NCBI RefSeq assembly: GCF_024139115.2 | Contig: NC_085141.1 | Location: 392,570,632 to 392,634,631, forward strand | DNA from: Armigeres subalbatus | Taxonomy: Eukaryota; Arthropoda; Insecta; Diptera; Culicidae | Reading direction: 5' to 3' | Length of the DNA stretch: 64,000 nucleotides | Part shown: positions 1 to 12,381 of the stretch, piece after piece | Layout of the letters: each line of letters starts with the position of its first letter | How positions within the stretch are numbered: position 1 is the stretch's first letter | Notes under the pieces: model-generated | What the model was told of the DNA's origin: nothing | Seen by the model: the letters and a program-made list of their open reading frames with translations, nothing else | Database searches by the model: none | Program-made: the position numbers and the translations under genes

Positions 1-355
1 CAGCGTTTCATTGTCATAAGTGTCCTTCTTATAGTCAAATATTTGAGTGTTCTAAACATCAGCTAATCCGGTATCCGTTATATTATGTGAACTGTTAATT
101 TAAACACCGGATTATTATCACGTCAGGTTATTATCTATGAAAATTTAATAGAATTCATGGTTGAATATATCATATCACATACTCTTATCTCGCGAAAATC
201 GAAAGCTTCCAAGTCACGTTTTAAGGATCAGTTGGCTTGAAACTTTGTCGTCATCGTCGTCGACGTTTGTGGATTCAGTCAATGTGAAACACACGTGTGC
301 TCTCGTTTTACTCCTCGGCTAGTTGTCTTCGATGCAGTGCACTAGTGCCATCCAG
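1..355. other. Sequence without recognised genes
   Basis: AT-rich sequence with a short gtc/atc-rich run near 246-262. I see no supported coding, RNA or mobile feature. Confidence 0.4.
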
Positions 356-596
356 CAATTCAAGACAAAATTTTCTAAACGACTTATCTGCTTTTGTAAA
401 CAAAGATTCAAACGACGATTTGACGAATCTGATAGCTCTCCCACGCAAACCAACACCATCAACAGGTAGTGGAATCCTTCATCTACCTATTGATGGTGTT
501 GGTTTGCGTGGGAGAGCTATCAGATTCGTCAAATCGTCGTTTGAATCTTTGTTTACAAAAGCAGATAAGTCGTTTTGAAAATTTTGTCTTGAATTG
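356..596. repeat. Long near-perfect inverted repeat (hairpin)
   Basis: Two arms of equal length, 356-469 and 483-596, are reverse complements over 112 of 114 positions and are separated by a 13-base loop (470-482). One mismatch would still pair as G-U in RNA of one strand. No target-site duplication or recognisable transposon end flanks the arms. It could be a foldback element, an inverted-duplication artefact or a hairpin-RNA (endogenous siRNA) locus. The arm is open in frame for most of its length, but I do not recognise the peptide. Confidence 0.9.
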
Positions 597-2061
597 TTCT
601 GTACATATGTCGACATAAGAAGCATTATTCAAAATTGGAAGGCGGGATAAGATGGTTTAATCAACCTGTTTGAAGATTTTTCTAAATCATAGATTCAAGA
701 TTTGAAAAAGTGAAGTGAATGTTAACATTTTTCGAATTTGGTATTATTTGGCATTGCGTGAAATGCGCATTTTTGAAAATTACTTTCATCAGGATCAATT
801 CCGTAAATGTTCATTTCAGCCCGACCTCCCGTGCACTTTTCTGGAACCTTGTTTGTTTTCCGCAACTAACCCAATTCACCCATTCTGCAGCTGACACTAC
901 TGCAGCAGTAGTTTCACACCGGTATGTGTGCAGTTTAATCATCATTACAGCTAAGCGCGAGAGCGAGCAAAATTACCATCTTTTCTTTTCAAAGAAGTGA
1001 CCTTCTTAACATTTCCCCTTCGTCATCACTGTGCTTGGCGCGCTTGGTGCTCGCGGAACAAAAGGAGCAGGATTCTTTTTTTTTTTTGCTCTTCACCGTC
1101 GTCACATTTTCCACGAGGCACCAGACGAGAGCTTTGTAAACTCTTTGGTTCGTATCTATGTGCCTCTTAAAGTTAAGCGCACCGAATGTGCGAATGAGGA
1201 AGTGAAATGGGCTCATGTTTCTTTTGTAGAATGATGATGGCGACGACGAATTCGCTCTTCGGATTGAGTACCATCCACCCTCGCCACTGCACCACTGCCG
1301 CCCACGCACGGGGTGCAGAACACGTGTGCTACCGGTGAGTGTTGAATGGTGATGCGGCTCGAAAACGGGTCACGTGCAAGGTGAGATGTGAAGCTGGAGT
1401 CAACTTTGAAGATGATCTTTTGTTCAATGCGCTATAATTAGTTGGAATACTTTGTGATTTACGAGTGTGAAAGTTTTTTGTGCACTACTTCAAAAGTGAT
1501 ATGATTTTGGCTTAGAACTATTCTATCAAGATATTTCCCTTTCCGAAACGAGTAGCCTCGTATCAGAGCAGCTTTATTATTATTATTAAGTTTAACTTTA
1601 AAAGGGATTAAAAGGGATTTTCTAAACGTTCTTTCCTTCTGTCAAAAACATCACACCGGAGCTATGCGGCTAACAATTATGTGATCCATCTGAAAACGCA
1701 AAACGATCATTAGACCGATAGTAAACTACAAAACTACGGACACGGGAGCTGCATAATGTATACGTGGATATATGACGGTTTTCGAAATAATAGTGTTGCG
1801 AACTACGAATGGTTGGATGCAGTTGAAAGTTCAGTTCAAATTGCGGGGCAGGGCCGTTTGGCCGAATGCCATTTGGCCGAAGGCCACTAGACCGAAAATT
1901 GTTTGGCCGAACAGAACAGACCATTATGCCAAAAGTCATTTGGCCGAAAGGGTAATATAGCCGAATAGGTCATTTGGCCGAATAGATCAATAAATATCGT
2001 CGTAGATGTTTGAACTCTTTTCAAGAAAAATATATTAAGCTCTTTTAGTGGAATGTATTAA
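597..2061. other. Non-coding stretch with a short GGCCGAA-type repeat
   Basis: No gene recognised. Between about 1845 and 1985 the motif cATTTGGCCGAA recurs several times at roughly 15-25 base spacing, forming a degenerate short tandem repeat. Short open frames around 989-1309 have no recognisable similarity. Confidence 0.45.
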
Positions 2062-2220
2062 ACCGTCTAAGACGAATTAAGTACTGTCCATTTAATTCCA
2101 CCAGTTAATTTTCGTTATCTTTGCAGATACGTATTTCGACCACAACTGTGTGGTCGTCTTTAGTGTCTTGTACTTGACTCGACTTACTAAATGGACAGTA
2201 CTTAATTCGTCTTAGACGGT
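2062..2220. mobile_element. MITE with about 33-bp perfect terminal inverted repeats
   Basis: The ends read ACCGTCTAAGACGAATTAAG going inward from 2062 and the exact reverse complement ending at 2220. The match continues through ACTGTCCATTTA. The interior contains the palindromic-looking ccacaactgtgtgg. The family and target-site duplication are not identified. Confidence 0.75.
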
Positions 2221-3604
2221 CTTTTCAAGAGATATTTAAATTTCAAGATCACTGAACCTGGGTGTATTCGTTACCGAGAACATTCAGATCATTGTTTGTG
2301 CATCGAAAAACTATGCTGCCGTTTCTAAACGAACTTTCCAGAAGCTTTTGCAACGATTGATTTTTGAACGAATAGTCATTTAAAAAGGATGACGAAGACA
2401 CTATGTGCATACATTTCGAACTGCTTCGAACGAAGAATAGTATTGTAGCTAAACCGATATTGAGTTTCTGTCGAGTGACATCCTTCGTGATAGAGAGAAT
2501 GTGAGACTGAAAATTAACGATAAAACGTAGTAAAACATATTCGTATATTAATCATTACATTTGATCTCATCCTTGTTCCTTTTCCGTTCAAATTTAAAAA
2601 TGAATTATCTCACAGCATAGACGCCATATTAAAATAAGAAAATTGGGGCAATACTTTACTGACAGTCATGTCATCAAATAGTATTTTTCGATTCCAAAAA
2701 ATCTAAAAATAAGTTCTGCCTTCAGTTTTCAAATCCCAATTAAATTGTCAAATTTATTTGAAATATCGATTTGAATTATTTCCAAATCATCACAGATTTC
2801 AAAATGCAAACTTTCCAGCACACCAATAAGACCTAAGTCCGTAAAGACTGATAAAGAAACCGTTTTCCGACACCTCGGGCACAGAAACAAATCGACAAAT
2901 CGCCACCAAACTTCTCTCGTCCGTCGGCATCGAATCCTATAGCTGAAAGCTGATCCCACTGGAGATTGTCACTCAATTACTTTTAGGCTGGTTTGTCGCC
3001 TCTCCCGAACCGAGCAGATTGTCATCCGGCCCGGAAATGACACTGATGCCTCGTGCGCCTTGGGGAGACGGCCACTCCAGACAGCGCACACGATATCGTC
3101 AGACGGGACATAGGCCCGGAACAGAAGACTGACTGACACCGGCTCCACCCAGCCAACAGCAGCATAGGCATCATCGTCATCGTGAACAGCAGCAGTAGTG
3201 AGGCATCGTTTGACGTATAGACGTCGATGTCGCTGAAGTTCACACAAGGGAAAATAGATTTCTTTTTTTGCTTTTTTCCATCAGATTGGGAACAATGCCA
3301 TGACTGCAACCCGTCTTTGATGGTAACAGCACAGAAAGCAAAAGAAATGCCTCCATTTGATCGCGTTTGATTATTATGATTGAAATACCCGCCGTTGGCA
3401 TAGCGCGAAAAAGGCAGACCAGGAAAATCCAGACCAAACAACGGAGTGTGTAGAACGAACAGGAATTGCAATCACGTTGAACTATGGAGCACGTTGCACG
3501 GTAGTGTGTTTTTGAGCAAGTGTCGAAAAAAAGCCGAAAATAGTTTTAAAATTTTCGAGTGTTTTTATAAGCTTATTCTAGCTTTAACCTTCCAAGGCAG
3601 ATCT
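2221..3604. other. Sequence without recognised genes
   Basis: No motif, RNA gene or transposon end recognised. Overlapping short frames on the minus strand at 2969-3471 lack family features and start contexts, so I do not call them genes. Confidence 0.4.
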
Positions 3605-3605
3605 A

Positions 3606-3905
3606 TGGGTCATATACCCACACCCAACCGGCGGTTGTTAGATTTTCTAACAATTCTGTATAAGATTCTACCAAAACCTGTATGAGAATTGGGCATATGC
3701 GAAATTGTTGGATTCTTATACAAGTGTTGTATAAGAATCCAACGATTTTGTAAGCTTTTCTAACAATATTTGTTTGAGAGCTTACATTTTTTGTATAAGA
3801 ATCTTACAATTTCGCATATGCCCAGTTCTTATACAGGTTTTGTTAGATTCTTATACAGAATTGTTAGAAAATCTAACAACCACCAGTTGGGTGCATATAT
3901 GCCCA
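3606..3905. mobile_element. Foldback MITE with long imperfect inverted repeats
   Basis: The left end (tgggtcatatacccacaccc, then gcggttgttagatt) is mirrored by the right end ending tgcatatatgccca. Inner sequence such as ttctgtataag and gggcatatgcgaaatt is repeated in inverted orientation almost to the centre, so the arms are over 100 bp. A degraded relative appears near 47390-47503. The target-site duplication is not clear. Confidence 0.75.
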
Positions 3906-4073
3906 TTTTGGTGAACATCTCAGAAGAGAACTTAGTTCACATTCTGTGGCAAAATTGTGTTGGATGTTAAATAGCTTTTTAGGAAACATATCGAAGCTTA
4001 AGAAACTCAAACATCAAAACACATCAGGTGTTCTTTTTTGACCTAAACTACGTCTAAGGGGAAGACTCGGATA

Positions 4074-4600
4074 CAGGGTGACAAATAAAAATTTCCAAAT
4101 TCGAGACCGTCACGAAATCATGTAAGATTTTGAACTTTAATAGCGCCTTTATCTTCCGATGGATTTTTGAGATTTATATATCAATCGACTCGGAAATTCT
4201 CTACCAATTTGTCAATTATATTGAAACTTTGGGTCATGAACGTTAAAATAGGGTATCGGATCATTTTGGCAGCACCCTCTTTTCTTGTCCGCAAGAGTCT
4301 CGTTTCGGCCGTCGCCGTTCAGTGCGGTTGGCTTTTGGACTCTGCTTTTTGTGCGGTGTTTCGCACAAAAGGTAGAACAATGGAGCCGGAGCAGTGACCG
4401 CGGTCGAAACAAATGTAACAAAAATGCGTAATGTAGTGCATGGTGTATAAAAAGTGATGCAGATCCGTTTGTGCAGGCATGAGACGATCAATTGTTATCA
4501 ATGCCAATACCCTTGCTAGTAATGCAATCATCGCAATGTAATTGCACAAACATGTTTATATTAAAAACGACTATGGAAAAATGTTGAGCTTTTTTTTGCA
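4074..4600. other. Unresolved non-coding sequence, possible Tc1-type end
   Basis: A tacagggtga sequence at 4072-4081 resembles the outer end of some Tc1/mariner elements, but no matching right end was found. The remainder, including the GC-richer stretch at 4270-4420, has no recognised gene. Confidence 0.3.
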
Positions 4601-5006
4601 AATTATGGTCTACGCAAGGTCAAGGTCTACTGGTCTCCGCAAAGTCAAGGGGGAGGGGGTAATCTTCTTCTTCTTCTACTGAATCGAGCGGCATGAAAAT
4701 TTGAATGCAGAGGTTTTTGGGGCCGGGGAAGGTTCTTAAGATGGTTCGAGACCCCTCTTCTCTTTGAAACCTGGCTCCTATACAAATGAAACACCAATTT
4801 CATCATAACTCGAGATCAAGCAAATGGAAACAAATCTGGCGTGTGGAGGTTTTGGAAGGGAAGATATGTTTCTGTGGTGGTTTGCAATGCCCCTCTTCTG
4901 GAAAGGGGTGCTCCCATACAAATGATCCAAAAATTTCTGCTTAAGTCGAGAACTAATCAGAGAATAAATCAATTTTAGGCGAAACAAAGTTCGTTGGGTC
5001 TGCTAG
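4600..5006 (+). mobile_element. Helitron-like 3' part ending in CTAG
   Basis: Contains two diverged copies of a roughly 130-bp module with cccctcttctctttgaaacc / cccctcttctggaaaggg, ctcccatacaaatga and aactcgagatcaagcaaatg. It ends cgttgggtctgctag followed by T. Such modules and a CTAG end close behind a short hairpin are features I associate with insect non-autonomous Helitrons. The 5' TC end was not identified. Confidence 0.5.
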
Positions 5007-5438
5007 TAAAAAATAAATACCAATATGAAAAAAAAAAATTAAAAATTACAAATTCTCGGATTTGTTAAAGAATGTTTTGAAAGTTCTCAAAATGTTGCCC
5101 CTCAAATTGGTATTTTTGAGCAAAACAATCCGAAGGGAGGAGACATATTTAAAAAATATATTTATATCGGCCTAATAATATTTTGCCCGATTAAATGCGC
5201 GCCTAAATCAGAAAGATTTAACTTTGATTCAGGAAGTGTGAATGCACTTAAGATATTTTTATAATACGTGGGTGCAAACATGCGGTACTTATTGTACACG
5301 ACAAAAGCTTCGGAACGCATACGTTCTTGAAACGGGCTATATGAGTTACATTACAATAGAGCTATCACCTTCTTGCTCCCTGATTCAAAAGTCTTGCAAT
5401 GATATTAATAAAATGATTGCACGAATATTTTATCCATG
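5007..5438. other. Sequence without recognised genes
   Basis: AT-rich, with no supported feature. A short frame at 5242-5442 has no recognisable motif. Confidence 0.35.
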
Positions 5439-5446
5439 GTGACATT

Positions 5447-5838
5447 CAGTGTTGGTAGAATCATGCTCAAATCTGAATCATCGAGGTTTCATGTACGAGC
5501 TAACTCGCCTGCGATTCTGTAGGGGGAGCATCGCGCTTGAGTTTCTCGGCCAGAATTGCATCGCTTCGCTTACTCCCCGAAAAATTATTTCGTAAAAAGC
5601 GTCAAAACGCAATCGAGGCGTATGTTTTGTTTATATATGCAGTTATTAGCCATTGTTATAGACGAAAAACAGTTAATTCAATACATTCAACAATGAAGAA
5701 CACGTAAATATCATGCAATGATGCAAATTGCGATTCGAATCATGAGCAAACCTCTGGGCCATAATTCTGATGGAATTTTACCCACGCATGGTTTGAATCG
5801 CCGAAGCGATTTAAGATTTTGAGATTTTACCAACACTG
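5447..5838. mobile_element. hAT-like MITE with 8-bp target-site duplication
   Basis: Left end CAGTGTTGGTAgAATC and right end GATTTTACCAACACTG are inverted. They are flanked by gtgacatt (5439-5446) and gtgacact (5839-5846), an 8-bp duplication with one mismatch. The 392-bp element has no transposase frame. Confidence 0.8.
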
Positions 5839-5846
5839 GTGACACT

Positions 5847-6540
5847 GTTAGATTGTTATAACACACACACCCTCTTTTCCTGTCCGCAACGTTTACTACT
5901 GGTACATGATTGACGTTTTATGATTTCTAGTGATGCACGAAAAACAAGATATGCCAATGTTTGGAATATTTCTGAATAACAACTGTTACAAACGGAAAAT
6001 AGGATGCTCCCCTAGAGCTTCTTTTATTGAAATATTTCATCAAATGCTTCAAAACCCAAATGTAGGCTATTCGGATCCAAGAAAGGCGTCATCACCTCTG
6101 AGGACTAAATTTGGGTTTTCATAGTAAATTTTTTAAACAATTGTATCCAACAATTTTCACATCTTAAGATACGCTAGTTTCGTTCGAAACCAGTGACATA
6201 AGTAATCAAATAAATTTTCTAAAAATATTCATGCATGATGGCACTACAATCCTTAATGAACAAAACTGCCTTACGTAGTTTACGTTGGGCAGTTGTGTCT
6301 TGTACATAACCCTTCTGATTTTTTTACTCTGCTTTCAAGTTGCTGGGAGGGAGAAGAGAAAGTATGAAGCCTCCCATGCAGCGTATTAGAGTTCCATACT
6401 CATAGCGAACTAAATTTTCCTTATGTCTGAAAAGACTTATCTAATAGCGTGTGGTTCCAACACTCATTTTAGGTTACCAAGTGATTTGCTTCGCTCAGTT
6501 GTCTCCCATTGGTGAGCGATGAAAAGATCTTTAGACTTTG
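5847..6540. other. Non-coding, with a repeat also found upstream of the Jockey-like copies
   Basis: The reverse complement of about 6250-6330 contains aaatcagaagggttatgtac and nearby aaactacg. These resemble the 5' ends of the two Jockey-like copies at 14.3 and 22.0 kb. No gene seen. Confidence 0.4.
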
Positions 6541-6542
6541 AA

Positions 6543-7332
6543 TCAATTTAGCGTAACGGTGTCTTCGAGACATTTTACCAGTAAGTTAATGCGCTTCTTT
6601 AGAGGTATTCAGCATACTAATCAATCCCCATAAAAGTAAGATAAAAATAATATTTTTTCCATTTCACAACATATAAGGCTTAATTCTCCATGGAAGTTGT
6701 AGCAAAAGTTCTTCTGAAAACCTTTGTCGAAGACACAAGGTTGTTCTAGAAAGTTTCAGATAATACTAAAATACGCCGGTTGGTGGCTATTGTGATTTAA
6801 AAACATGAACAATAAAAAAGTTATACTAGTTTTACTGGATATTTTAGTCATATTTGATTTAACTGCAACTTGACAACGGGTAAATTGTGGCAGTCAATCT
6901 CATACGTATAACAAAGTACAAGTTATGTACTTCAAATTATCTAAACTGTAGAGTTTCAAGCGAATGTAAGGAATGTTTCATAAAAAAAAACATTTCCTAC
7001 TATGCAAAGCAAAATCACAAGGAGTTCATGAATCAGCGCACCATGCGTCTCCATATGCTTGAATGCTTATACGACGAACATGTACAAAGCTTGTTGACAT
7101 AAAAGCAATGCATCTCCAAAAGTAATGAAATTACGAACTTGGCGTCTTCGACAAAGTTTTTCAGGAGAACTTTTGCCACAACTCTCACAAAGGCAAGGTA
7201 TATGCATATTGTAAATTGAAAAAAAAAAAATCATCTCACTTTTAGGGGGATTGATCATGAGGCTGAATACCTCTGAAGAAGCGCATTACTTACTGATAAA
7301 ATGTCTTGAAGACAAAGTTATGCTAAATTGCA
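6543..7332. mobile_element. Foldback element with about 200-bp diverged arms
   Basis: Sequence from 6543 inward (caatttagcgtaac, gtcttcgagacattttacca, gcgcttctttagaggtattc, later caaaagttcttctgaaaacc and ttgtcgaagac) recurs in reverse complement from 7332 back to about 7130. The middle is unrelated AT-rich sequence. There is no transposase, so it is probably an old non-autonomous DNA element. Confidence 0.75.
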
Positions 7333-7489
7333 TGATAAAATTACTATTGAATAAACGCGCTAAAAACACGATGTTGGCCACCGTGCAGCGGCATGATACC
7401 GTCGACCAGCGGTAGCGTCACGCCGTTGTTGACCGGCGGTGGCGTGAATCGGCGTGAACCAATTGCATGCATTGGAAATTTTCCCGATT

Positions 7490-9372
7490 TTTCCTCTGGA
7501 AGTTCCTCCAGGAATTCCTCCGGAAGTTCCTCCAGGAATTCTGCCGGAATTTCCCCCAGAAATTCCGCAGGAAGTTCTTCCAAGAATTCCTCCGGAAGTT
7601 CCTCCAGGAATTCCTCCGGAAGTTCCTCCAGGAATTCCTCCGGAAGTTCCTCCAGGAATTCCTCCGGAAGTTCCTCCAGGAATTCCTCCGGAAGTTCCTC
7701 CAGGAATTCCTCCGGAAGTTCCTCCAGGAATTCCTCCGGAATTTCCTCCAGGAATTCCTCCGAAGTTCCTCCAGGAATTCCTCCGGAATTTCCTCCAGGA
7801 ATTCCTCCGAAGTTCCGCCAGGAATTCCTCCGGAAGTTCCTTCAGGAATTCCTGCGGAAGTTCCTCCAGGAATTCCTCCGGAAGTTCCTCCAGGAATTCC
7901 ACCGGAAGATCCTCCAGGAATTCCTCCGAAGATCCTCCAGGAATTCCTCCCGAAGTCCCTCCAGGAATTCCTCCGGAAGTTCCTCCAGGAATTCCTCCGG
8001 AAGTTCCTCCAGGAATTCCTCCGGAAGTTCCTCCAGGAATTCCTCCGGAAGTTCCTCCAGGAATTCCTCCGGAAGTTCCTCCAGGAATCCCTCCGCTGTT
8101 CCCCCACGCGTCCCTCCGCCAGTCTCTCCAGGAATTCCTCCGGAAGTTCCTCCAGGAATTCCTCCGGAAGTTCCTCCAGGAATTCCTCCGGAAGTTCCTC
8201 CAGGAATTCCTCCGGAAGTTCCTCCAGGAATTCCTCCGGAAGTTCCTCCAGGAATTCCTCCGGAAGTTCCTCCAGGAATTCCTCCGGAAGTTCCTCCAGG
8301 AATTCCTCCGGAAGTTCCTCCAGGAATTCCTCCGGAAGTTCCTCCAGGAATTCCTCCGGAAGTTCCTCCAGGAATTCCTCCGGAAGTTCCTCCAGGAATT
8401 CCTCCGGAAGTTCCTCCAGAAATTCCTCCGGACGTTCCTCCAGAAATTCCTCCGCACGTTCCTCCAGGAATTCCTCCGGAAGTTCCTCCAGGAATTCCTC
8501 CGGAAGTTCCTCCAGGAATTCCTCCGGAAGTTCCTCCAGGAATTCCTCCGGAAGTTCCTCCAGGAATTCCTCCGGAAGTTCCTCCAGGAATTCCTCCGGA
8601 AGTTCCTCCAGGAATTCCTCCGGAAGTTCCTCCAGGAATTCCTCCGGAAGTTCCTCCAGGAATTCCTCCGAAGTTCCTCCAGGAATTCCTCCGGAAGTTC
8701 CTCCAGGAATTCCTCCGGAAGTTCCTCCAGGAATTCCTCCGGAAGTTCCTCCAGGAATTCCTCCGGAAGTTCCTCCAGGAATTCCTCCGAAGTTCCTCCA
8801 GGAATTCCTCCGGAAGTTCCTCCAGGAATTCCTCCGGAAGTTCCTCCAGGAATTCCTCCGGAAGTTCCTCCAGGAATTCCTCCGGAAGTTCCTCCAGGAA
8901 TTCCTCCGGAAGTTCCTCCAGGAATTCCTCCGGAAGTTCCTCCAGGAATTCCTCCGGAAGTTCCTCCAGGAATTCCTCCTGAAGTTCCTCCAGGAATTCC
9001 TCCGGAGTTCCTCCAGGAATTCCTCCGGAGTTCCTCCAGGAATTCCTCCGGAAGTTCCTCCAGGAATTCCTCCGGAAGTTCCTCCAGGAATTCCTCCGGA
9101 AGTTCCTCCAGGAATTCCTCCGGAAGTTCCTCCAGGAATTCCTCCTGAAGTTCCTCCAGGAATTCCTCCGGAAGTTCCTCCAGGAATTCCTCCGGAAGTT
9201 CCTCCAGGAATTCCTCCGGAAGTTCCTCCAGGAATTCCTCCAGGAAATATTTCATCTGGTCCTCCAGGAATTCCTCCATCTGTTCCTCTAGGAATTCCTC
9301 CATCTGTTCCTCTAGGAATTCCTTCATCTGTTCCTCCAGGAAATATGTCCAGAGGTTCTTCCAGAAGTTAAT
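7490..9372. repeat. 24-bp minisatellite, about 75 copies
   Basis: Unit ggaagttcctccaggaattc + ctcc, mostly exact, with scattered substitutions and a few length changes. Because the unit is a multiple of three and lacks stop codons in most frames, long open frames appear on both strands, including 655 codons on the minus strand reading EEFLEELP. I regard these as repeat artefacts. Every unit carries a GAATTC and usually TCCGGA. Decayed copies continue to about 9880. Confidence 0.95.
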
Positions 9373-10400
9373 CTGGAGGTTCTCAAAGAAATTTCTGGAG
9401 AAGTTCCCTCAGAAATTCTTCCTTCGATTAATTCAGGTCGTTCGGGGTTCCTTTTTCCTTTAGAAATTTTCACGTATTTTTTCCCCAAATTTCCACCAGT
9501 ATATTCTTAAGGAATTCCCCTGAAAACTTCATCCGACATTTTCTCTTGAGTTCCTTTATAAATTCTCTGAAAACCCCTACAGAAGTTACCTCGAGCCCTT
9601 TTCAGATTTTTTTTCTGGCAAACATTCAGGAAAATTTCTTCAAGAACTTTGTTGGAACTCTTCCAAAAATCCCCCTCGCAACTCCTCAGAAACTATTCGA
9701 AATTCCCCGAATGGTTCTGCTGGAAGTCTTCAAAAAACTTGTACGGATACTCCCACCGAAATTTCTCCAGAAATTCATCCAAAACCCCTTCAGGATTTTC
9801 CTCAAGTTATTCTGCAGAAAATTCCGCTGGGAAATGCTCCGAGGAATTCCTTTTTCAGGAAAAACTCAAAGATGCAGCCCAATCGGGTTGTACGCAAAGG
9901 TGACGTTGAACAACGTAGCTGTACGTAATGTACAACTTTCGACTTTTCTGTTCAAAGAGACCAAAGCAAGCGTTTTTCGTTGTTTATCCTGTGCTCCGGA
10001 GATTGAGTGAGCATTACGAACCCTGGTGATGTATATAATTTTTAGACGAACTCTGGAGATGTATATAATTTTTGAATTTGAAGATAACAATATTGTTTTC
10101 AAATAATCGAGGCTGAACAACACTCTCAAGCGATCACATATCCAAATTATCAATTGATAAAAACTCACAATCGATTCGAAGCATTGGTAAATTCTACTTG
10201 TGAACCTTTATTCCTTCCTAACACCAAAACACAATTCCAAACATCCGATTGAACTTCATTGTTTACATTAAATTGGTATTAGTTACGTTTACATTAAAAT
10301 GATAATTTTGTGATTATTGTCAATCGATTTCAAAATATGAAAAATTGACAACCCGCCTACTTTTCAATGTTATCAAATGATAATTCCAATAATTATCGTA
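9373..10400. other. Decayed minisatellite flank and non-coding sequence
   Basis: Up to about 9880 the sequence keeps attcctc/aagttc fragments and looks like degenerated units of the 24-bp array. At 10017-10076 a roughly 32-bp direct repeat occurs twice (acgaac/tctgg/atgtatataatttt). No gene. Confidence 0.5.
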
Positions 10401-10600
10401 CACAGCAAATAATTTTGAAAATTCAATGACGTGTAAAATTGCAGCTTATCCAATCAAACGAATTAACATTCGATATTCAATTAAATTTGATTGAATTTTA
10501 CAAACAAGCACCGTTTACATTTATTTCTATTTAAAAGAAAAGTGAGATCAATTGAATGTTAAGTTTATTTGCATGCAATCACAACATATTTTTATCTGTG
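10401..10600. mobile_element. AT-rich MITE-like element with TA flanks
   Basis: Starts CACAGcaaataa and ends ttttatCTGTG, flanked on both sides by TA. The terminal match is short and only the outer bases are exact, so this is tentative. A Tc1/mariner-type MITE is the likely class. Confidence 0.45.
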
Positions 10601-10602
10601 TA

Positions 10603-12381
10603 TGATAATGGATCAGCACCACCCTGGCTGATTGTGTTCCGCTTCAACCATCACCGACGCAAACTGGAACAGAGACTAAGCACCCACCACTAAGTCAGTC
10701 TAAAACCCCGGTGGATCATTACAAAAAAGCTCATCGTGAAAGCTGGGCTGTCAGCGGCGTTTGGTGGTCATCCTATGGAGGAAGTAAGAGTAGACGCGAC
10801 AAAGAAGTATGACAGTTTATTGATAATAATTATTATTACTTCATGTTATTTGTGTTGGCGTTTGCGATTACTCCGGCAGACACCTAGGAATCAGCAAAAA
10901 CGAGCCGAAAAAAGTTCCCCAGAACGCATCCACTACAGCAGCGAAGAGCATTCCGAACCCTTCTGGCATTAACAGATGTAGGCGAGAAGCTGCCATCAAA
11001 CGCCCTCAAACTTTCGAGTGAAAATGCGCGTGTAAGTTAGGCGGAGGCGGCGTGGCACGGCGGCGCACAGGTCTACTATTTATTGAAGGGGCTGTTGGTA
11101 ATTGGACCAATTACCAATTAAATTGGTACTGCTATTGGAGTCAAGTACGAGACATTGGAGACGAGTAAAATGAAAATACTTATGTATTGAGTTATAATCA
11201 AACTGTGGATTTAAATGAACTTATTCTTGGACTGCACAGTCGAATATACCAACAAAAATAAATTGCTAATGTTATGTCATTTTCTAGCGGTTTCATTGCA
11301 TGTCGAAGCGATTTTATGTTTTTGCTTCTTCTCTTCATCTGCAATGGCTTCTTTTTTTCAATGGCATTGAATAATTCAATCTGTTAATTATGGCAACTAA
11401 ACGAAATAGTCGGTAGTCACAAACTTTTCTCCAAGTCTGTAAAACGGATTAAGCTCAAATTCATTTTCGGACACTGTGCGATGAGTAAGACTAGCTACAA
11501 TATTCCCATCAAAGGCAATGAAGAGCAGCAACACGAAATTGCCTTCGTTTCATTGAATTTTTCCGGGAATTCTAATTCTCGTTGCTGTTGTCGATGTTGA
11601 CGAACAAGACATCAGCGAATCAGAATGCACGAGAGAAATGACATTGGATGCTTGGAAACAGCGTTCGCCTCCATATACCTCTGTATGGGTTCCTAGGGAA
11701 AATCAATTACTAATCGATTGAACTGTGGCACATAACATATAGGCATCTTTGCCGTGGAATGTGGTCCTTCGATGATTTTGGAACGCTAGCGAACCTAGCG
11801 GTGGAAGTCAAGCTTTACTGAACAACGCACATTAGACAGGCAGCATCGCATGCTTTGCTTTCTCTTTCTGTCGCCCTGGATATATGGGAGTGCCGTTCGT
11901 CGACTGTTGATACACAAAGAGCCTTCTTTAAAATTTGCAGTTTTTTCTATGATGTCTATCTGTTTTGTGACTGTGGGATAGCCGAACATTCCGGTTCAGT
12001 ATAGTAGAGTACAATACATGGAATTCAAGGAGGAGTGCCTTGAATTGCGGAATCTGAAAACCATGATAGAAATCATTTTGACACAACTTTCAATTAAAGT
12101 AATTTTAATTTTGCGGGGTAAATGAAATGAAAAGGCGATTATCCCAATTTATGGATAAATATTTCTACCTGCATATTGAACACCAGATACCAAATTGAAA
12201 ATTTGAATAAATTAGGTTTTCGTAATATTTTTTTTGCTTGATTTTTTATCAACTAGATATCAAAATTTAGAAAGAAAATATAGAATAATGTCTGACAGAG
12301 AAATTTCACGGAAATACATTTGCGGTTCTACATTTCTCATAATCAACCTCGTCCCGACCCGCCCCATCAAAAGGTACTCAC
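10603..12381. other. Neuroligin downstream intron, no feature recognised
   Basis: On the minus strand this follows the donor at 12376-12381 and should be intronic. I searched by eye for the next neuroligin exon and found none. The GC-richer patch at 10610-11080 is probably unique sequence. Confidence 0.4.

Noticed and set aside
297..578. 93-codon frame through the hairpin
   Set aside because: It runs through both arms of the inverted repeat, so a protein is less plausible than a structural element.
2969..3471. Overlapping minus-strand frames of 92 and 149 codons
   Set aside because: No recognisable motif, signal or splice context, and the overlapping frames shadow each other.
7360..9371. 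Four long frames (529-655 codons) on both strands over the 24-bp array
   Set aside because: They overlap each other and arise from a stop-free unit whose length is divisible by three.
10736..12300. Candidate downstream neuroligin exon with the transmembrane segment
   Set aside because: No minus-strand frame here shows the expected conserved region after YLxI or a hydrophobic segment with proper splice sites.
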